Assembly: GCA_963931055.1 (NCBI GenBank)
Contig: OZ006987.1
Coordinates: 1,178,001-1,242,000, forward strand
Origin: Coprenecus sp949297365
GTDB lineage: Bacteria; Bacteroidota; Bacteroidia; Bacteroidales; UBA932
Reading direction: 5' to 3'
DNA: 64,000 bases
Shown here: positions 32,894-42,306 of the stretch, piece after piece
Layout: each line of letters opens with the position of its first letter
Numbering within the stretch: position 1 is the first letter of the stretch
Notes under the pieces: generated by a model
The model's database searches: none
Told to the model about the DNA's origin: nothing
What the model saw: the letters and a program-made list of their open reading frames with translations, nothing else
Position numbers and translations under genes: made by a program

Positions 32894-33076
32894 TGCCACT
32901 ATACATTTTCGTTAGCTCAGAAATACCTGTAAATCCCGATGTTGACAAAATCACAAAATGTAAGGAGCATCCCAAAATGCCGTATTTTGAGGTAAATCGG
33001 AGCACCTGACATTTTTGCAGAAGCAGAACATCTTGTTAATCAGCAAAATGCAATATAACGAAAATGTATAGTGGCA
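32894..33076. mobile_element. 183-bp MITE-like element or IS remnant
   Basis: Perfect 21-bp terminal inverted repeats (32894-32914 and 33056-33076; outer part TGCCACTATACATTTTCG) enclose about 140 bp without an ORF. A second, diverged copy of the right end follows in tandem (33082-33105, against 33058-33081, 24-bp units). No transposase is present. It fits a MITE or the joined ends of a deleted insertion sequence. Confidence 0.6.
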
Positions 33077-33200
33077 AGTTGACGAGAATGTATAGCGGCG
33101 AGTTGGATGACAGCGGACGGGGTAGAGCCTCGCGCCGGTATCTCCTGCTCAGTCCGGCTTCAGCTGTATGAGGGCTGCCAGGGGGGATCCTTGCGGATAA

Positions 33201-33593
33201 TCAAAAATTTTTCTTTTCCGCCTTTTTACCCGGTCTGTAAAAGACCATTATTGCCAGAACTGCAATCAACGGACATACGATTCCGATGACAAGTGCCTTT
33301 AAAGGAGTAGTCCCGCACAGCAGCCAGTACGAGAGAAAATCCAGTACTACCAGCACCAGGGCCCCAACTGTCAGGCTCCACCCGTATGACAGGCGCATCT
33401 TGTCGAAGCCTACTCTCTGCATATTCGCAAAATGCAGAAGGAGCATCACCGCGGCGATAATCGGCACACTGCTGCCTATCGAGTACATCAGGTCCTTCTC
33501 CCCGCTCACCCAGAAGTAATGTGACAGCACCGCCACCACCAGAGCGGCCAACGCCACCACACTCATTCTCAACCAATACGAACTTTGCTTCAT
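33201..33593 (-). CDS. Small membrane protein, unrecognised
   Basis: 130 residues with four transmembrane helices (about 9-28, 37-55, 75-94, 98-118) and a lysine-rich C-terminus. No family recognised. It is divergent from the gene at 33762 and its downstream side faces the repeat-rich gap. Confidence 0.6.
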   Translation of the reverse strand: MKQSSYWLRMSVVALAALVVAVLSHYFWVSGEKDLMYSIGSSVPIIAAVMLLLHFANMQRVGFDKMRLSYGWSLTVGALVLVVLDFLSYWLLCGTTPLKALVIGIVCPLIAVLAIMVFYRPGKKAEKKNF

Positions 33594-33724
33594 AATCCTG
33601 ATTTTTAACTATACGACACCAAAGATACACACATTGAACGACTATCACAACCTCCGCCTGCCTCCTCACCGGGAAAGTATACCTGTTCAGTACGAATCCC
33701 AGGCACTTTTCCTAAAAAATTTGC

Positions 33725-33732
33725 TAACTTTG
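33725..33732 (+). promoter_or_regulatory. Putative -7 box for the gene at 33762
   Basis: TAACTTTG matches TAnnTTTG and ends 29 bp before the ATG. Confidence 0.5.
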
Positions 33733-33761
33733 GACAAATAATATACTTAAGACTGAATGCC

Positions 33762-34079
33762 ATGAATAAAGTTCACATCAACATGACCAGGACAGAACTG
33801 CGGAGAACTGTCACCGCCTGCTCCATGAGGGATGTCGCCATGGTCCTGTTTATCTTCTCCGTCTGGGGAGACTCTATGGGTATGCAGGCCGGCTATATCC
33901 GGGGCGTAAGCTGGTTCTGCGCTGCCTGTGCGCTGATAGCCGCTGTCACCTCGCTTGTCTTGTGGCTGTCTCCCCGCTCCCGTTCGGAAGAGAAGAGCAC
34001 TGCCGAAGTCATACGGCTCGTTTCTACCGCTGTCATAATGCTGGCAGTCTGCGTACTCTCACTCTATTTCGGTCTGTAA
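33762..34079 (+). CDS. Small membrane protein, unrecognised
   Basis: 105 residues with three hydrophobic segments (about 23-45, 48-70, 85-104) separated by a charged loop (SPRSRSEEKSTAE). Nothing diagnostic. It is convergent with the LolC-like gene. Confidence 0.6.
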   Translation: MNKVHINMTRTELRRTVTACSMRDVAMVLFIFSVWGDSMGMQAGYIRGVSWFCAACALIAAVTSLVLWLSPRSRSEEKSTAEVIRLVSTAVIMLAVCVLSLYFGL

Positions 34080-34114
34080 TTGCGTATTGGGAAAGTATTG
34101 TTTCCTAAAGAAGG

Positions 34115-35326
34115 TCAGAGGATGCGGGAGAGGGTGCGGCGTGTGGGGAGGGCAGTGATGAACAGGCCGATGAGGGCGATGCCGGCAAGGGTAATCAGGA
34201 TGTCCATAGGCTTGATAACGACGGGATAATACTCCACTACGAAATTGCCGGGCATACGGATGACACCCACATGATACTGTATCAGGCAGAGAGCAATACC
34301 GGCCAGCATACCGACGACGGCACCCAAAAGCACTATCATCCAGCCCTCGTCAAAGAAGATACGGCGGATAAGCCCTGGCCTGGCACCCAGATACTGAAGC
34401 GTGGCGATATCGTCCCGCTTCTCGATGATGAGCATGGTCAGGGAGCCGAATACATTGCATGAGACCACTATGATGATAAAGAGAAGTATCATGAAGATGA
34501 CGGCCTTCTCGATACGCATCATACGGTAGACAGTCTCGTTCTGCATATACTTGTCCTTGACCGAATACCCCGGGCCGAGAGTCTCCCGGACCTGACGTAC
34601 CGCGTCCTGGACATCCGCCCCCGGCACAAGACGCAGCTCCACGACACCCGCCTCGTTGTCGGGCACCCCTACAAGTCTCCTGGCCCGCTCTATCGGCACG
34701 AAAAGCGTATTGGCATAACTCTCTCCGCCCGAGAAAAACATCCCTATGGGATAAAACGTCTCCTTGTTGAGCGATGCGGCGGGATTGACAAGGGATATCT
34801 CCCTGTCCCTGGCCGGAAAGTACACTTCTATCGGATCCAGGAAACGCGGTCTTATGCCCATCTCTACGGCCAGGCCCCTGCCGGTCACAGCCTGGGCCAC
34901 CTCTCCGTGCATGAGGGTGAACTCTCCGTCCACGATGCAGGATTGCAGTTCAGGGTCCTCGGTGTAGGCCTGCTCCACCCCCTTCAGCACAGCCGTACCC
35001 TCCTCGCGGTCATAGGTCAGAAACACGGTCTCCTCTATGCTTTCGGAATAAAGAGCCACGGACGGCATCGAGCGGACAGCATCGAAGGCCGGGGTATCGG
35101 TGCGGAAATACTTGGACGAAGCGGAGGTCACGGCGATATCGGGCATGGCTCTGTCATACATGCTCCGCACCACCTCCTCGAATCCGTTGTAGATAGAGAG
35201 GACTATGATCAGCGCGCAACTGCCCACCGCAATGCCTATCGCGCTTATAAGCGAGATGATGTTGATGACATTGTGCGACTTCTTGGCGAAGAGGTAACGT
35301 CTGGCTATGAAGTATGACAGATGCAT
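34115..35326 (-). CDS. FtsX-family ABC permease, LolC/E-like
   Basis: 403-residue permease with the LolCE topology: an N-terminal helix (YLFAKKSHNVINIISLISAIGIAVGSCALIIVLSIYNGFE in part, about 11-50), a large periplasmic domain (about 60-265) and three C-terminal helices including IEKRDDIATLQYLGARPGLIRRIFF (about 307-331). Such proteins release lipoproteins from the inner membrane with an ATPase partner. No lolD gene is adjacent. rbfA lies upstream on the same strand. Confidence 0.85.
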   Translation of the reverse strand: MHLSYFIARRYLFAKKSHNVINIISLISAIGIAVGSCALIIVLSIYNGFEEVVRSMYDRAMPDIAVTSASSKYFRTDTPAFDAVRSMPSVALYSESIEETVFLTYDREEGTAVLKGVEQAYTEDPELQSCIVDGEFTLMHGEVAQAVTGRGLAVEMGIRPRFLDPIEVYFPARDREISLVNPAASLNKETFYPIGMFFSGGESYANTLFVPIERARRLVGVPDNEAGVVELRLVPGADVQDAVRQVRETLGPGYSVKDKYMQNETVYRMMRIEKAVIFMILLFIIIVVSCNVFGSLTMLIIEKRDDIATLQYLGARPGLIRRIFFDEGWMIVLLGAVVGMLAGIALCLIQYHVGVIRMPGNFVVEYYPVVIKPMDILITLAGIALIGLFITALPTRRTLSRIL

Positions 35327-35399
35327 AATGGCTTTCTGACTGAGTGTGATGCTTGGTCTGCGACAGCCGGGATGGACTAAAGGATGGCTGCGGGACCCG

Positions 35400-35744
35400 C
35401 TACTTGGCGAGAAGCTCGTCTATGTGCTCCACGTAATCCAGCGAGTCATCCAGATAGAAGACCAGCTCGGGCACTATGCGCAGCTGCTTGGCCATCTGCC
35501 GGCCCAGTTCTCCGCGCAAGGCCCTGACCGAGTCCTGAATCATCCCGAATACCTTCCCCTGCTTGGCCGAGGGAAAAATGCTGACATAGACCTTGGCCAC
35601 TGCCAGATCAGGACTGATGGAGACTCCGCTTACGGACACGAGGGCACCGTCAAAGGCCGCCATGCCTTTGGAGCGGATAATCTCGGCCAGATGTCTCTGA
35701 ATCTCCCTGGCCACCTTGAGCTGTCTGGTACTTTCTCCTTCCAT
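35400..35744 (-). CDS. rbfA: 30S ribosome-binding factor A
   Basis: 114-residue KH-fold protein needed for late 16S rRNA maturation. It has the family start RQLKVAREIQRHLAEII and the C-terminal IVPELVFYLDDSLDYVEHIDELL. It sits between tyrS (12 bp upstream) and the LolC-like permease (73 bp downstream), both on the same strand. Confidence 0.93.
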   Translation of the reverse strand: MEGESTRQLKVAREIQRHLAEIIRSKGMAAFDGALVSVSGVSISPDLAVAKVYVSIFPSAKQGKVFGMIQDSVRALRGELGRQMAKQLRIVPELVFYLDDSLDYVEHIDELLAK

Positions 35745-35756
35745 ATCTGCGGTCTC

Positions 35757-37046
35757 CTATTCGAATTTGAGGATATAATAGTTCTTCTTGCCTTTCTGGG
35801 CGAGGATGTACTTGCCGTCGATCAGGTCCTCCGCGCTGACGGTACGGTCGGCCGAGTCGCAGCGGTCCTTGTTGAGCGACAGGCCGCCGCCCTGAATCAT
35901 CTTGCGGCACTCGCCCTTGGAGGGGAACACGTCCGTAGTCACTGCCAGCAGGTCTATGACGTTCTGAGGCAGCACGTCCTTGCTCAGACTGTACTGGGGT
36001 ACGCCGTCGAATACGGAGAGGAAGGTCCTCTCGTCGAGCGAGCGCAGGGTCTCGGAGGTGGACTTGCCGAAGAGTATCTGCGAGGCATCCACAGCCTTGC
36101 GGTACTCGTCCTCCCCGTGAACCATGACGGTGATCTCACGGGCGAGCAGTTTCTGGAGCTCGCGCAGGTGGGGTGCCTTGGCGTGCTCAGCCACAGCGGC
36201 CTCAATCTCCTCGCGGCTGAGGGTGGTGAATATCTTGATGTATCTGGCCGCGTCCTCGTCGCTGACGTTGAGCCAGAACTGGTAGAAGGCGTAAGGAGTG
36301 GTGTATTCAGGGGAGAGCCAGATATTGCCCTTCTCGGTCTTGCCGAACTTGCCGCCGTCGGACTTGGTCATCAGGGGCCAGGTCAGTCCGTATGCCTCTC
36401 CGCCCAGCTTGCGGCGGATGAGCTCAGTACCGGTGGTGATGTTGCCCCACTGGTCGCTGCCGCCCATCTGGAGCCTGCAGCCGTAGTGCTGATAAAGATA
36501 CAGGAAGTCGTAGCCCTGAAGAAGCTGGTAGGTGAACTCCGTGAAGGACATGCCCTCGCGTCCCTCCCCGCTGAGTCTCTTCTTGACCGAATCCTTGGCC
36601 ATCATATAGTTGACGGTGATGAGCTTGCCGATATCGCGGGAGAAATCCAGGAACTTATAGTCCTTCATCCAGTCGTAGTTGTTGACCAGTATGGCGGCGT
36701 TGGGAGCCTTGCTCTCGAAGTCGATGAACTTGGAAAGCTGGGCCTTGATGCACTCCTGGTTGTGACGCAGGGTTGCCTCGTCGAGCAGGTTGCGCTCCTG
36801 GGACTTCATCGAGGGGTCGCCGATCATGCCGGTGGCTCCGCCGATGAGCGACACAGGCCGGTGTCCCGCATCCTGAAAATGCTTGAGCATCATAACGCTT
36901 ACCAGATGCCCTATATGAAGTGAATCGGCCGTCGGGTCTATGCCCACGTATGCCGTGCACTGCTCTTTGGACAGAAGTTCTTCGGTTCCGGGCATGATAT
37001 CCTGGATCATGCCTCTCCATTTGAGGTCTTCGATAAAATTCTTCAT
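35757..37046 (-). CDS. tyrS: Tyrosyl-tRNA synthetase
   Basis: 429-residue class I synthetase that charges tRNA-Tyr. The ATP motif is HIGHLVSVM (about 41-49), the KMSKS-type motif is KFGKTEKG (about 229-236), and the tyrosine pocket includes YDFLYLYQHYGCRLQMGGSDQWGNI in part. A C-terminal S4-like RNA-binding domain is present (LSLNKDR). Length is normal. Confidence 0.96.
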   Translation of the reverse strand: MKNFIEDLKWRGMIQDIMPGTEELLSKEQCTAYVGIDPTADSLHIGHLVSVMMLKHFQDAGHRPVSLIGGATGMIGDPSMKSQERNLLDEATLRHNQECIKAQLSKFIDFESKAPNAAILVNNYDWMKDYKFLDFSRDIGKLITVNYMMAKDSVKKRLSGEGREGMSFTEFTYQLLQGYDFLYLYQHYGCRLQMGGSDQWGNITTGTELIRRKLGGEAYGLTWPLMTKSDGGKFGKTEKGNIWLSPEYTTPYAFYQFWLNVSDEDAARYIKIFTTLSREEIEAAVAEHAKAPHLRELQKLLAREITVMVHGEDEYRKAVDASQILFGKSTSETLRSLDERTFLSVFDGVPQYSLSKDVLPQNVIDLLAVTTDVFPSKGECRKMIQGGGLSLNKDRCDSADRTVSAEDLIDGKYILAQKGKKNYYILKFE

Positions 37047-37103
37047 CGTATGAGAAATAACTGCTTTGCTGTTGTAAATCCACGCAAAGGTAGTGATTTT
37101 TTG

Positions 37104-37568
37104 TTATCGGCGGTATATGCGGAAGAGGGCGGCACCGATGCAAACAAGAGCCAGTGCTATCATCCCCCAGATGAACCACATATTCAGTGCCTGCGTCTTG
37201 CCTGCAGCCACCGAGAGCGTGGAGTTGGCGCAGAAAGAGAACAGCAGGGACAGCAGCAGGCCCAGCTGCGCGGCCAGATCCCGCTTGGCGTCATTTGCAA
37301 TTCCAGCTTTCCGGGCTGGGACGGGAAGGTTGACGATATTGGGGGAAATCTGGGCCAGAAGCGTCAGTATGTAGACTCCAAGTCCTACAAGGGCGACTAC
37401 CAGCAGGATGCTCCTGTCTCCGACTCTGTCCACAACTCCGTGGATATCAAAATGGTTCGGCACCGGCACTCCCTCCAGCCGCGACCATGACAGCATGGGC
37501 GCGAAGGCTGTAAGCACCGCCACTGCAGCGACTATATTCAGGACAGAGTTGATGTAACGCCGTATCAT
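37104..37568 (-). CDS. DUF1648-type membrane protein
   Basis: 154-residue membrane protein with the DUF1648 hallmark VPNHFDIHGVVDRVGDRSIL (about 34-53) between hydrophobic helices. Four transmembrane segments are likely. DUF1648 domains occur in SdpI-type immunity and other membrane proteins; a function here is not evident. The ATG at 37568 is preferred to one at 37670, whose extra part has no signal character and would overlap the transporter gene. Confidence 0.75.
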   Translation of the reverse strand: MIRRYINSVLNIVAAVAVLTAFAPMLSWSRLEGVPVPNHFDIHGVVDRVGDRSILLVVALVGLGVYILTLLAQISPNIVNLPVPARKAGIANDAKRDLAAQLGLLLSLLFSFCANSTLSVAAGKTQALNMWFIWGMIALALVCIGAALFRIYRR

Positions 37569-37578
37569 TATATTGCAA

Positions 37579-39270
37579 TCAATTAAGCTCCACGAGAGCC
37601 TCGGAGACATTGATGATGAAGTCCCCGACCCTCTCACACTCAGATACAAGGTCCATGTAGTAGACTCCACGAAGATAGCTGCTCTCCTCGGACTCGATAT
37701 TGCGCAGATGTTCCTCCTTCAGATTGTCACGGTACTCGTTGATGTCATGCTCGGCGTCCTGCGCATTGGAGATGTTGATCACGTGGTGGAATCCCTCCTT
37801 GAGGTTGGCTATCATGCTGTCGATGGCCACATCCACCAGATCGAGCATGTGGTTGAGCTTCCTGACCGTAGCCTCATCGAACTTCTGGCTGTGCAGATTC
37901 TTGCGCTGCAGGATACGGCCTACATTGAACCCGGAATCCCCCATACTCTCCAGCTCGCTGATGATCTTGTACATGGCCTGAAGCTTATTGGTACCTTCCT
38001 GGCTCAGGTCACTCTCCCGTATATTGCTGAGATACTTGGCGATCTCGAACTCAATCCGGTCGGTTATCTGCTCGTAATGCTCGAGCTTCTTGAACAGCTC
38101 GTCAAAACGGTTCTCGTCATCCGCCTCGTTGACGGCCTGCCGGGCATATCTGTACTGCTTCTTGACTATCTCGGAGAAATGCACGACCTCCTGCTCGGCC
38201 TGCTCCAGGGAAAGCTCGGCGGTGCTCATCATACCGCCCTGAATATAACGGAGACGGAAGACCTCCTCCTCGTCCTTGTGCCCCTTGAGCACCCAGGTGA
38301 CGAACTTGACAATCTGCGGAGTAAACCACACGAGGATACAGGTATTGAGCAGGTTGAACAGAGTATGAACGGTGGATATGGCGTAGAGCAGGGACGCGGA
38401 CGATACAAAGGGATCCTCACCGCCCAGGCCCACGACGATCTTGGACACCAGCCACAGGAAGGGCTTGTACAGTGCCAGCACCCAGATGACTCCGAAGACG
38501 TTGAACACCGTATGGGCCAATGCCGCCCGTTTCGCGGAGATGTTGCCGACAGAGGCCGCTATGTTGGCGGTGATGGTGGTACCGATGTTCTCGCCGAGCA
38601 CCATCGCTGCGGCCATCTCGAACGGAATCCATCCCTGACTGGCCATGACCAGGGTCAATGCGACGGTCGCGCTGGAAGACTGCAGGACAATAGTCATCAC
38701 CGTACCTACCAGCACGAATATCAGGACTGAGAAGAATCCCCAGTCAGTCCATCTCTGGATAAATGCGATGGCCTCGGGATTGGTGCTCAGGTCCGGGACT
38801 GAGTCCTTGAGAAAACTCAGTCCGAGGAAGAGCATGGCAAAACCGATGATCATCTCTCCGATGTTCTTGCGCTTCTGCGACTTGAACATCATGAAGGCAA
38901 AGCCTATGCCTATCAGGGGTATGGAAAGGGTGGATATGTCCGCGGTGAAACCCAGCAGGGAGATGAGCCACGAGGTGACGGTCGTACCGATATTGGCTCC
39001 CATGATGACTCCCACAGCCTGGGTCAGGCTCAGAAGGCCTGCATTGACGAAGCTGACGATCATCACTGTCGTCGCACTGGAAGACTGAATGATGGCCGTA
39101 ATCAAAGTACCTGTCAGGATACGGGTGAACGAATTGGCTGTCATGGCCGAAAGGATGGAGCGGAGACGGCTGCCGGCGACTTTCTGAAGCCCCTCGCTCA
39201 TCAGGGTCATTCCGTACAGGAACATGCCCAGTGCTCCGAGCAGTGTCAGGATCTGAAATACAGTACTCAT
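37579..39270 (-). CDS. Na+/phosphate cotransporter with PhoU-like domain
   Basis: 563-residue NptA-type transporter of the inner membrane. The two inverted-repeat signatures IIQSSSATTVM (about 59-69) and VLQSSSATVAL (about 199-209) are present, with about nine transmembrane helices. The C-terminal half (about 345-563) is helical and PhoU-like, as in the longer bacterial forms. Transport of phosphate rather than another anion is inferred from the family. Confidence 0.9.
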   Translation of the reverse strand: MSTVFQILTLLGALGMFLYGMTLMSEGLQKVAGSRLRSILSAMTANSFTRILTGTLITAIIQSSSATTVMIVSFVNAGLLSLTQAVGVIMGANIGTTVTSWLISLLGFTADISTLSIPLIGIGFAFMMFKSQKRKNIGEMIIGFAMLFLGLSFLKDSVPDLSTNPEAIAFIQRWTDWGFFSVLIFVLVGTVMTIVLQSSSATVALTLVMASQGWIPFEMAAAMVLGENIGTTITANIAASVGNISAKRAALAHTVFNVFGVIWVLALYKPFLWLVSKIVVGLGGEDPFVSSASLLYAISTVHTLFNLLNTCILVWFTPQIVKFVTWVLKGHKDEEEVFRLRYIQGGMMSTAELSLEQAEQEVVHFSEIVKKQYRYARQAVNEADDENRFDELFKKLEHYEQITDRIEFEIAKYLSNIRESDLSQEGTNKLQAMYKIISELESMGDSGFNVGRILQRKNLHSQKFDEATVRKLNHMLDLVDVAIDSMIANLKEGFHHVINISNAQDAEHDINEYRDNLKEEHLRNIESEESSYLRGVYYMDLVSECERVGDFIINVSEALVELN

Positions 39271-39297
39271 TTAACAGCTTATTTGTGCAAATATAGT

Positions 39298-39305
39298 TAT
39301 CTTTG
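39298..39305 (+). promoter_or_regulatory. Putative -7 box, near-leaderless promoter
   Basis: TATCTTTG ends only 4 bp before the ATG at 39310, so transcription would start at or within a few bases of the start codon. Confidence 0.5.
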
Positions 39306-39309
39306 CGCC

Positions 39310-42306
39310 ATGTTGAACAAAGCCCGGTTTTTTTTGTCCTTACTGTTCCTGTCAGTGCTCTCGTCCCAGACCGCGCTCTGCCAGTACTACACCTTGGGCA
39401 ACGACCCTTTCCGGGCCCGCTGGAGACAGATATCCTCTGAGCACTATAGCATCATCTATCCCGAGGAGACGGACTCCCTGGCCAGACTCTACCTGTACAC
39501 ACTTGAAAAGATGCGGCCGGCAGTAATGTCCGAGCTGAATATCAATCCCAAGCCCATACCGGCAGTACTGCATCCCTACACTACCCTTAGCAACGGAGTC
39601 GTGACATGGGCCCCGAAACGCATGGACCTGTTCTCGTCTCCCGACCCCTACGGGAGTAACCCCGACTCATGGATACCTCATCTCATCACCCACGAGTCCA
39701 GGCACGTCGGTCAGGTGGAGCATTTCACAAAAGGGATATACAATGTATTCTACTATCCGTTCGGAGAGCAGATTACAGGCCTGGGACTCGGACTTTTCAT
39801 AAGCGGACACGTCCTGGAGGGCGACGCAGTGGTGGCGGAGACCGAACTGACGCGCGGAGGACGGGGCAGAAACGCCGACTTCACCAGATACATGAGAGCG
39901 ATGTACATCAACCGGGACTTTCGTACCTGGGACAGGATGCTCTTCGGCTCTTCCAGATACCACACCCCGGACGAATATGTGTTCGGATATCTGCTGGAAA
40001 GCTATATCCGGTACGAATCCGGAGTAACCGACCTGATCGGACAGTATCTGTCCACACCTGTCAGGGGCTGGTACAATATAGGAAAACTCATCGACCCAGT
40101 GAAATACGTGACCGGGACCGGCAAGGCGGAATATTTCCGAAGGTCTCAGAAGGTCCTGAGCGAGATGTGGCGCAACGACTATCTGTCCAGAGGTCCTTTC
40201 ACCGGATACACCGGGCTGGCGTCCAAAAAGGAAAGGCTTTACACCGATTTCTCCAACCCCATCTACATATCCGACCCGGCATCACCGTACTACGGATCCG
40301 TTCTGGTCCTGAAAGAGGGCATGGAGACCGCACGCAAACTTGTCATGATAGACTCCTCAGGCAAGGAGCATTTCCTGAGATTCTTCAACTCCACGGCCTC
40401 CCGTCCGACATACGACGGCAATAACCGCATCTACTGGTCCGAGAGCATCACCAACAATGCGGCCGGCATAGAAGACTTCTCGGTCATCATGAGCTTCGAC
40501 ATCCTCACAGGCCGGACCAGGTCGCTCCAGCGCAGGGCCAAATATTTCAATCCGGCACCATCGGCCACAGGTGACACCCTGGCCGTCGCGGAGTACCCGG
40601 TCACCGGCAGTTCCTATCTGACACTGCTGTCGTCAGAGACCGGCGAGCCGCTGAGCCGGACCGAAGCCCCCGGGAAAGGCCAGATAAGAGAGTCCGTCTT
40701 CGTAGGCGGCATCCTCTACTGCTCGGTCATCCTGGAGGACGGCATCGGCATATTCAGGCTGGATCCTCAGTCGGAAAAATGGAGCGGGACAGTGGCTCCG
40801 CAGCACCAGAGCATATCGGGTCTGAAAGCATACAAAGACCATCTGTACTTCTCCAGCGACCTGGACGGAGTCCTCAACATCTACAGATACGACCTCGGGA
40901 CAGACTCCCTCCTGAAGATGACCAATTCCGGATACGGAGCCGATTTCCCGTATTTCGATCCGTCCGGGAAGACACTGTACTACTGCGAATACGGCCCCGA
41001 CGGATACCGTCCGGTCAAGGCGGACTACGCACAGCTGTGCGACACTGCGGCCGACTTCAGCAAGCCCTATAGATGGCCGCTGGCGGAGCTGCTCTCAGCC
41101 CAGAGCGAAAAGAGACTGGAGAACTCTATGACCGACTCGTCTCCGGCTGACTCCGGCATACTCAATCCGCAGGAATATCCCTCCCGCCGGTACAGCAAAC
41201 TGCTCCATGCATTCAGGATACACTCGTGGTTCCCGGTATATGTGGACGTGGACCGCATCATGACCTTCTCGTTCGAGAGATTCTCTCAAGTCGCCTCTCT
41301 CGGAGCCACCATACTTTCCCAGAACACCCTCGGCTCTGTCATCACTTCCCTGGGCTACGGCTACGTAAAAGACATATACACAGGAAAATACTTTCACTCA
41401 GGCCATTTTTCCATAGACACCAGGCTCGTAGGGAACCTGGCACTGGAAGCCCGGTTCGATGTCAATGAGCGCAATGCCATGACCACCGTCTATGACATGA
41501 CTTTCGGAAGGCAGTACATGTACGAGAACCGCAACACTCCCCTCCTGTCCGCCAGCGCGATGCTGTACTGGCCGCTCAGGTTCGACAGCAGGGGCTGGTA
41601 CCGCAGCCTGACTCCGTTTGTCTCATGGGGATTCAACAACGACCGGTATTTCGCTTACTCGTGCAGCCTGTCCGAGAACAGGCTCATGCCCGTCGGCGGA
41701 GACTACACCACCATGAGACACCAGCTTCAGTACGGTATCTCCTACGGTCAGGTCATTCCCACGGCCAAGTCGCAGATCTATCCCAGATGGGGCTTCGGCA
41801 TCACATTGCGCGGAGTGACCTCACCGGGCAGCGGCAGATATTTCAGGGATCTGATACACGCCGGCGGATACGTCTATCTCCCAGGCATCACCCGCCAGCA
41901 GGGTCTCAAGCTCAGCTTCGCGGCCCAGATGCAGATGAGACAGGACAGATATCTGACCTCCTCCATAGCGGCTTTGCCGAGAGGCTATAACATGTACAGC
42001 TACGCCGACACCTATGTCAATCTTACGGCGGATTACGCCATCCCCATTTATCTCGGCGACTTCAGCTTAGGCACTTTCCTCTACGTCAAGCGGCTGCAGC
42101 TGATACCCTTCGCCGATTACGCCATGGAGTTGAACCGGGGCCGGAATCTGAAGGATTACTTCTCATACGGAGCCGACGTACTCCTGGACTTCAACATCAT
42201 ACAGCTCAGTTTCCCCATAAGCGCAGGCGTCAGATATGCCCGCACCGGGCCGAACGAAGACCGGTCCAGAAACCATTTCGAACTGCTGTTCAACCTGACA
42301 TTCTAG
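39310..42306 (+). CDS. Large outer-membrane protein: HExxH domain, propeller, beta-barrel
   Basis: 998 residues with a signal peptide (about 1-24, ending ALCQ). The N-terminal domain contains HESRHVGQVEHF (about 128-139), an HExxH zinc-peptidase-like motif, and LEGDAVVAETELTRGGRGR downstream, which has a possible third ligand. The middle (about 320-600) has TolB/WD40-like blades. The C-terminal 350 residues form a beta-barrel-like region ending in LLFNLTF with terminal Phe, as for outer-membrane barrels. The start at 39310 is chosen because the promoter box covers the upstream in-frame ATG at 39283. It overlaps uvrC's convergent end by 4 bp. The substrate is unknown. Confidence 0.82.
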   Translation: MLNKARFFLSLLFLSVLSSQTALCQYYTLGNDPFRARWRQISSEHYSIIYPEETDSLARLYLYTLEKMRPAVMSELNINPKPIPAVLHPYTTLSNGVVTWAPKRMDLFSSPDPYGSNPDSWIPHLITHESRHVGQVEHFTKGIYNVFYYPFGEQITGLGLGLFISGHVLEGDAVVAETELTRGGRGRNADFTRYMRAMYINRDFRTWDRMLFGSSRYHTPDEYVFGYLLESYIRYESGVTDLIGQYLSTPVRGWYNIGKLIDPVKYVTGTGKAEYFRRSQKVLSEMWRNDYLSRGPFTGYTGLASKKERLYTDFSNPIYISDPASPYYGSVLVLKEGMETARKLVMIDSSGKEHFLRFFNSTASRPTYDGNNRIYWSESITNNAAGIEDFSVIMSFDILTGRTRSLQRRAKYFNPAPSATGDTLAVAEYPVTGSSYLTLLSSETGEPLSRTEAPGKGQIRESVFVGGILYCSVILEDGIGIFRLDPQSEKWSGTVAPQHQSISGLKAYKDHLYFSSDLDGVLNIYRYDLGTDSLLKMTNSGYGADFPYFDPSGKTLYYCEYGPDGYRPVKADYAQLCDTAADFSKPYRWPLAELLSAQSEKRLENSMTDSSPADSGILNPQEYPSRRYSKLLHAFRIHSWFPVYVDVDRIMTFSFERFSQVASLGATILSQNTLGSVITSLGYGYVKDIYTGKYFHSGHFSIDTRLVGNLALEARFDVNERNAMTTVYDMTFGRQYMYENRNTPLLSASAMLYWPLRFDSRGWYRSLTPFVSWGFNNDRYFAYSCSLSENRLMPVGGDYTTMRHQLQYGISYGQVIPTAKSQIYPRWGFGITLRGVTSPGSGRYFRDLIHAGGYVYLPGITRQQGLKLSFAAQMQMRQDRYLTSSIAALPRGYNMYSYADTYVNLTADYAIPIYLGDFSLGTFLYVKRLQLIPFADYAMELNRGRNLKDYFSYGADVLLDFNIIQLSFPISAGVRYARTGPNEDRSRNHFELLFNLTF

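Larger units (their letters stand above)
31977..33200. other. 1.2-kb stretch without convincing genes
   Basis: Between the small terminator and the membrane protein at 33201 I find only short frames with no family signal, most overlapping each other on opposite strands. The left part (32100-32860) is GC-rich with several long hairpins. The right part (32850-33110) is AT-rich with tandem and inverted repeats like mobile-element ends. It looks like decayed mobile DNA or structured RNA. Confidence 0.6.
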
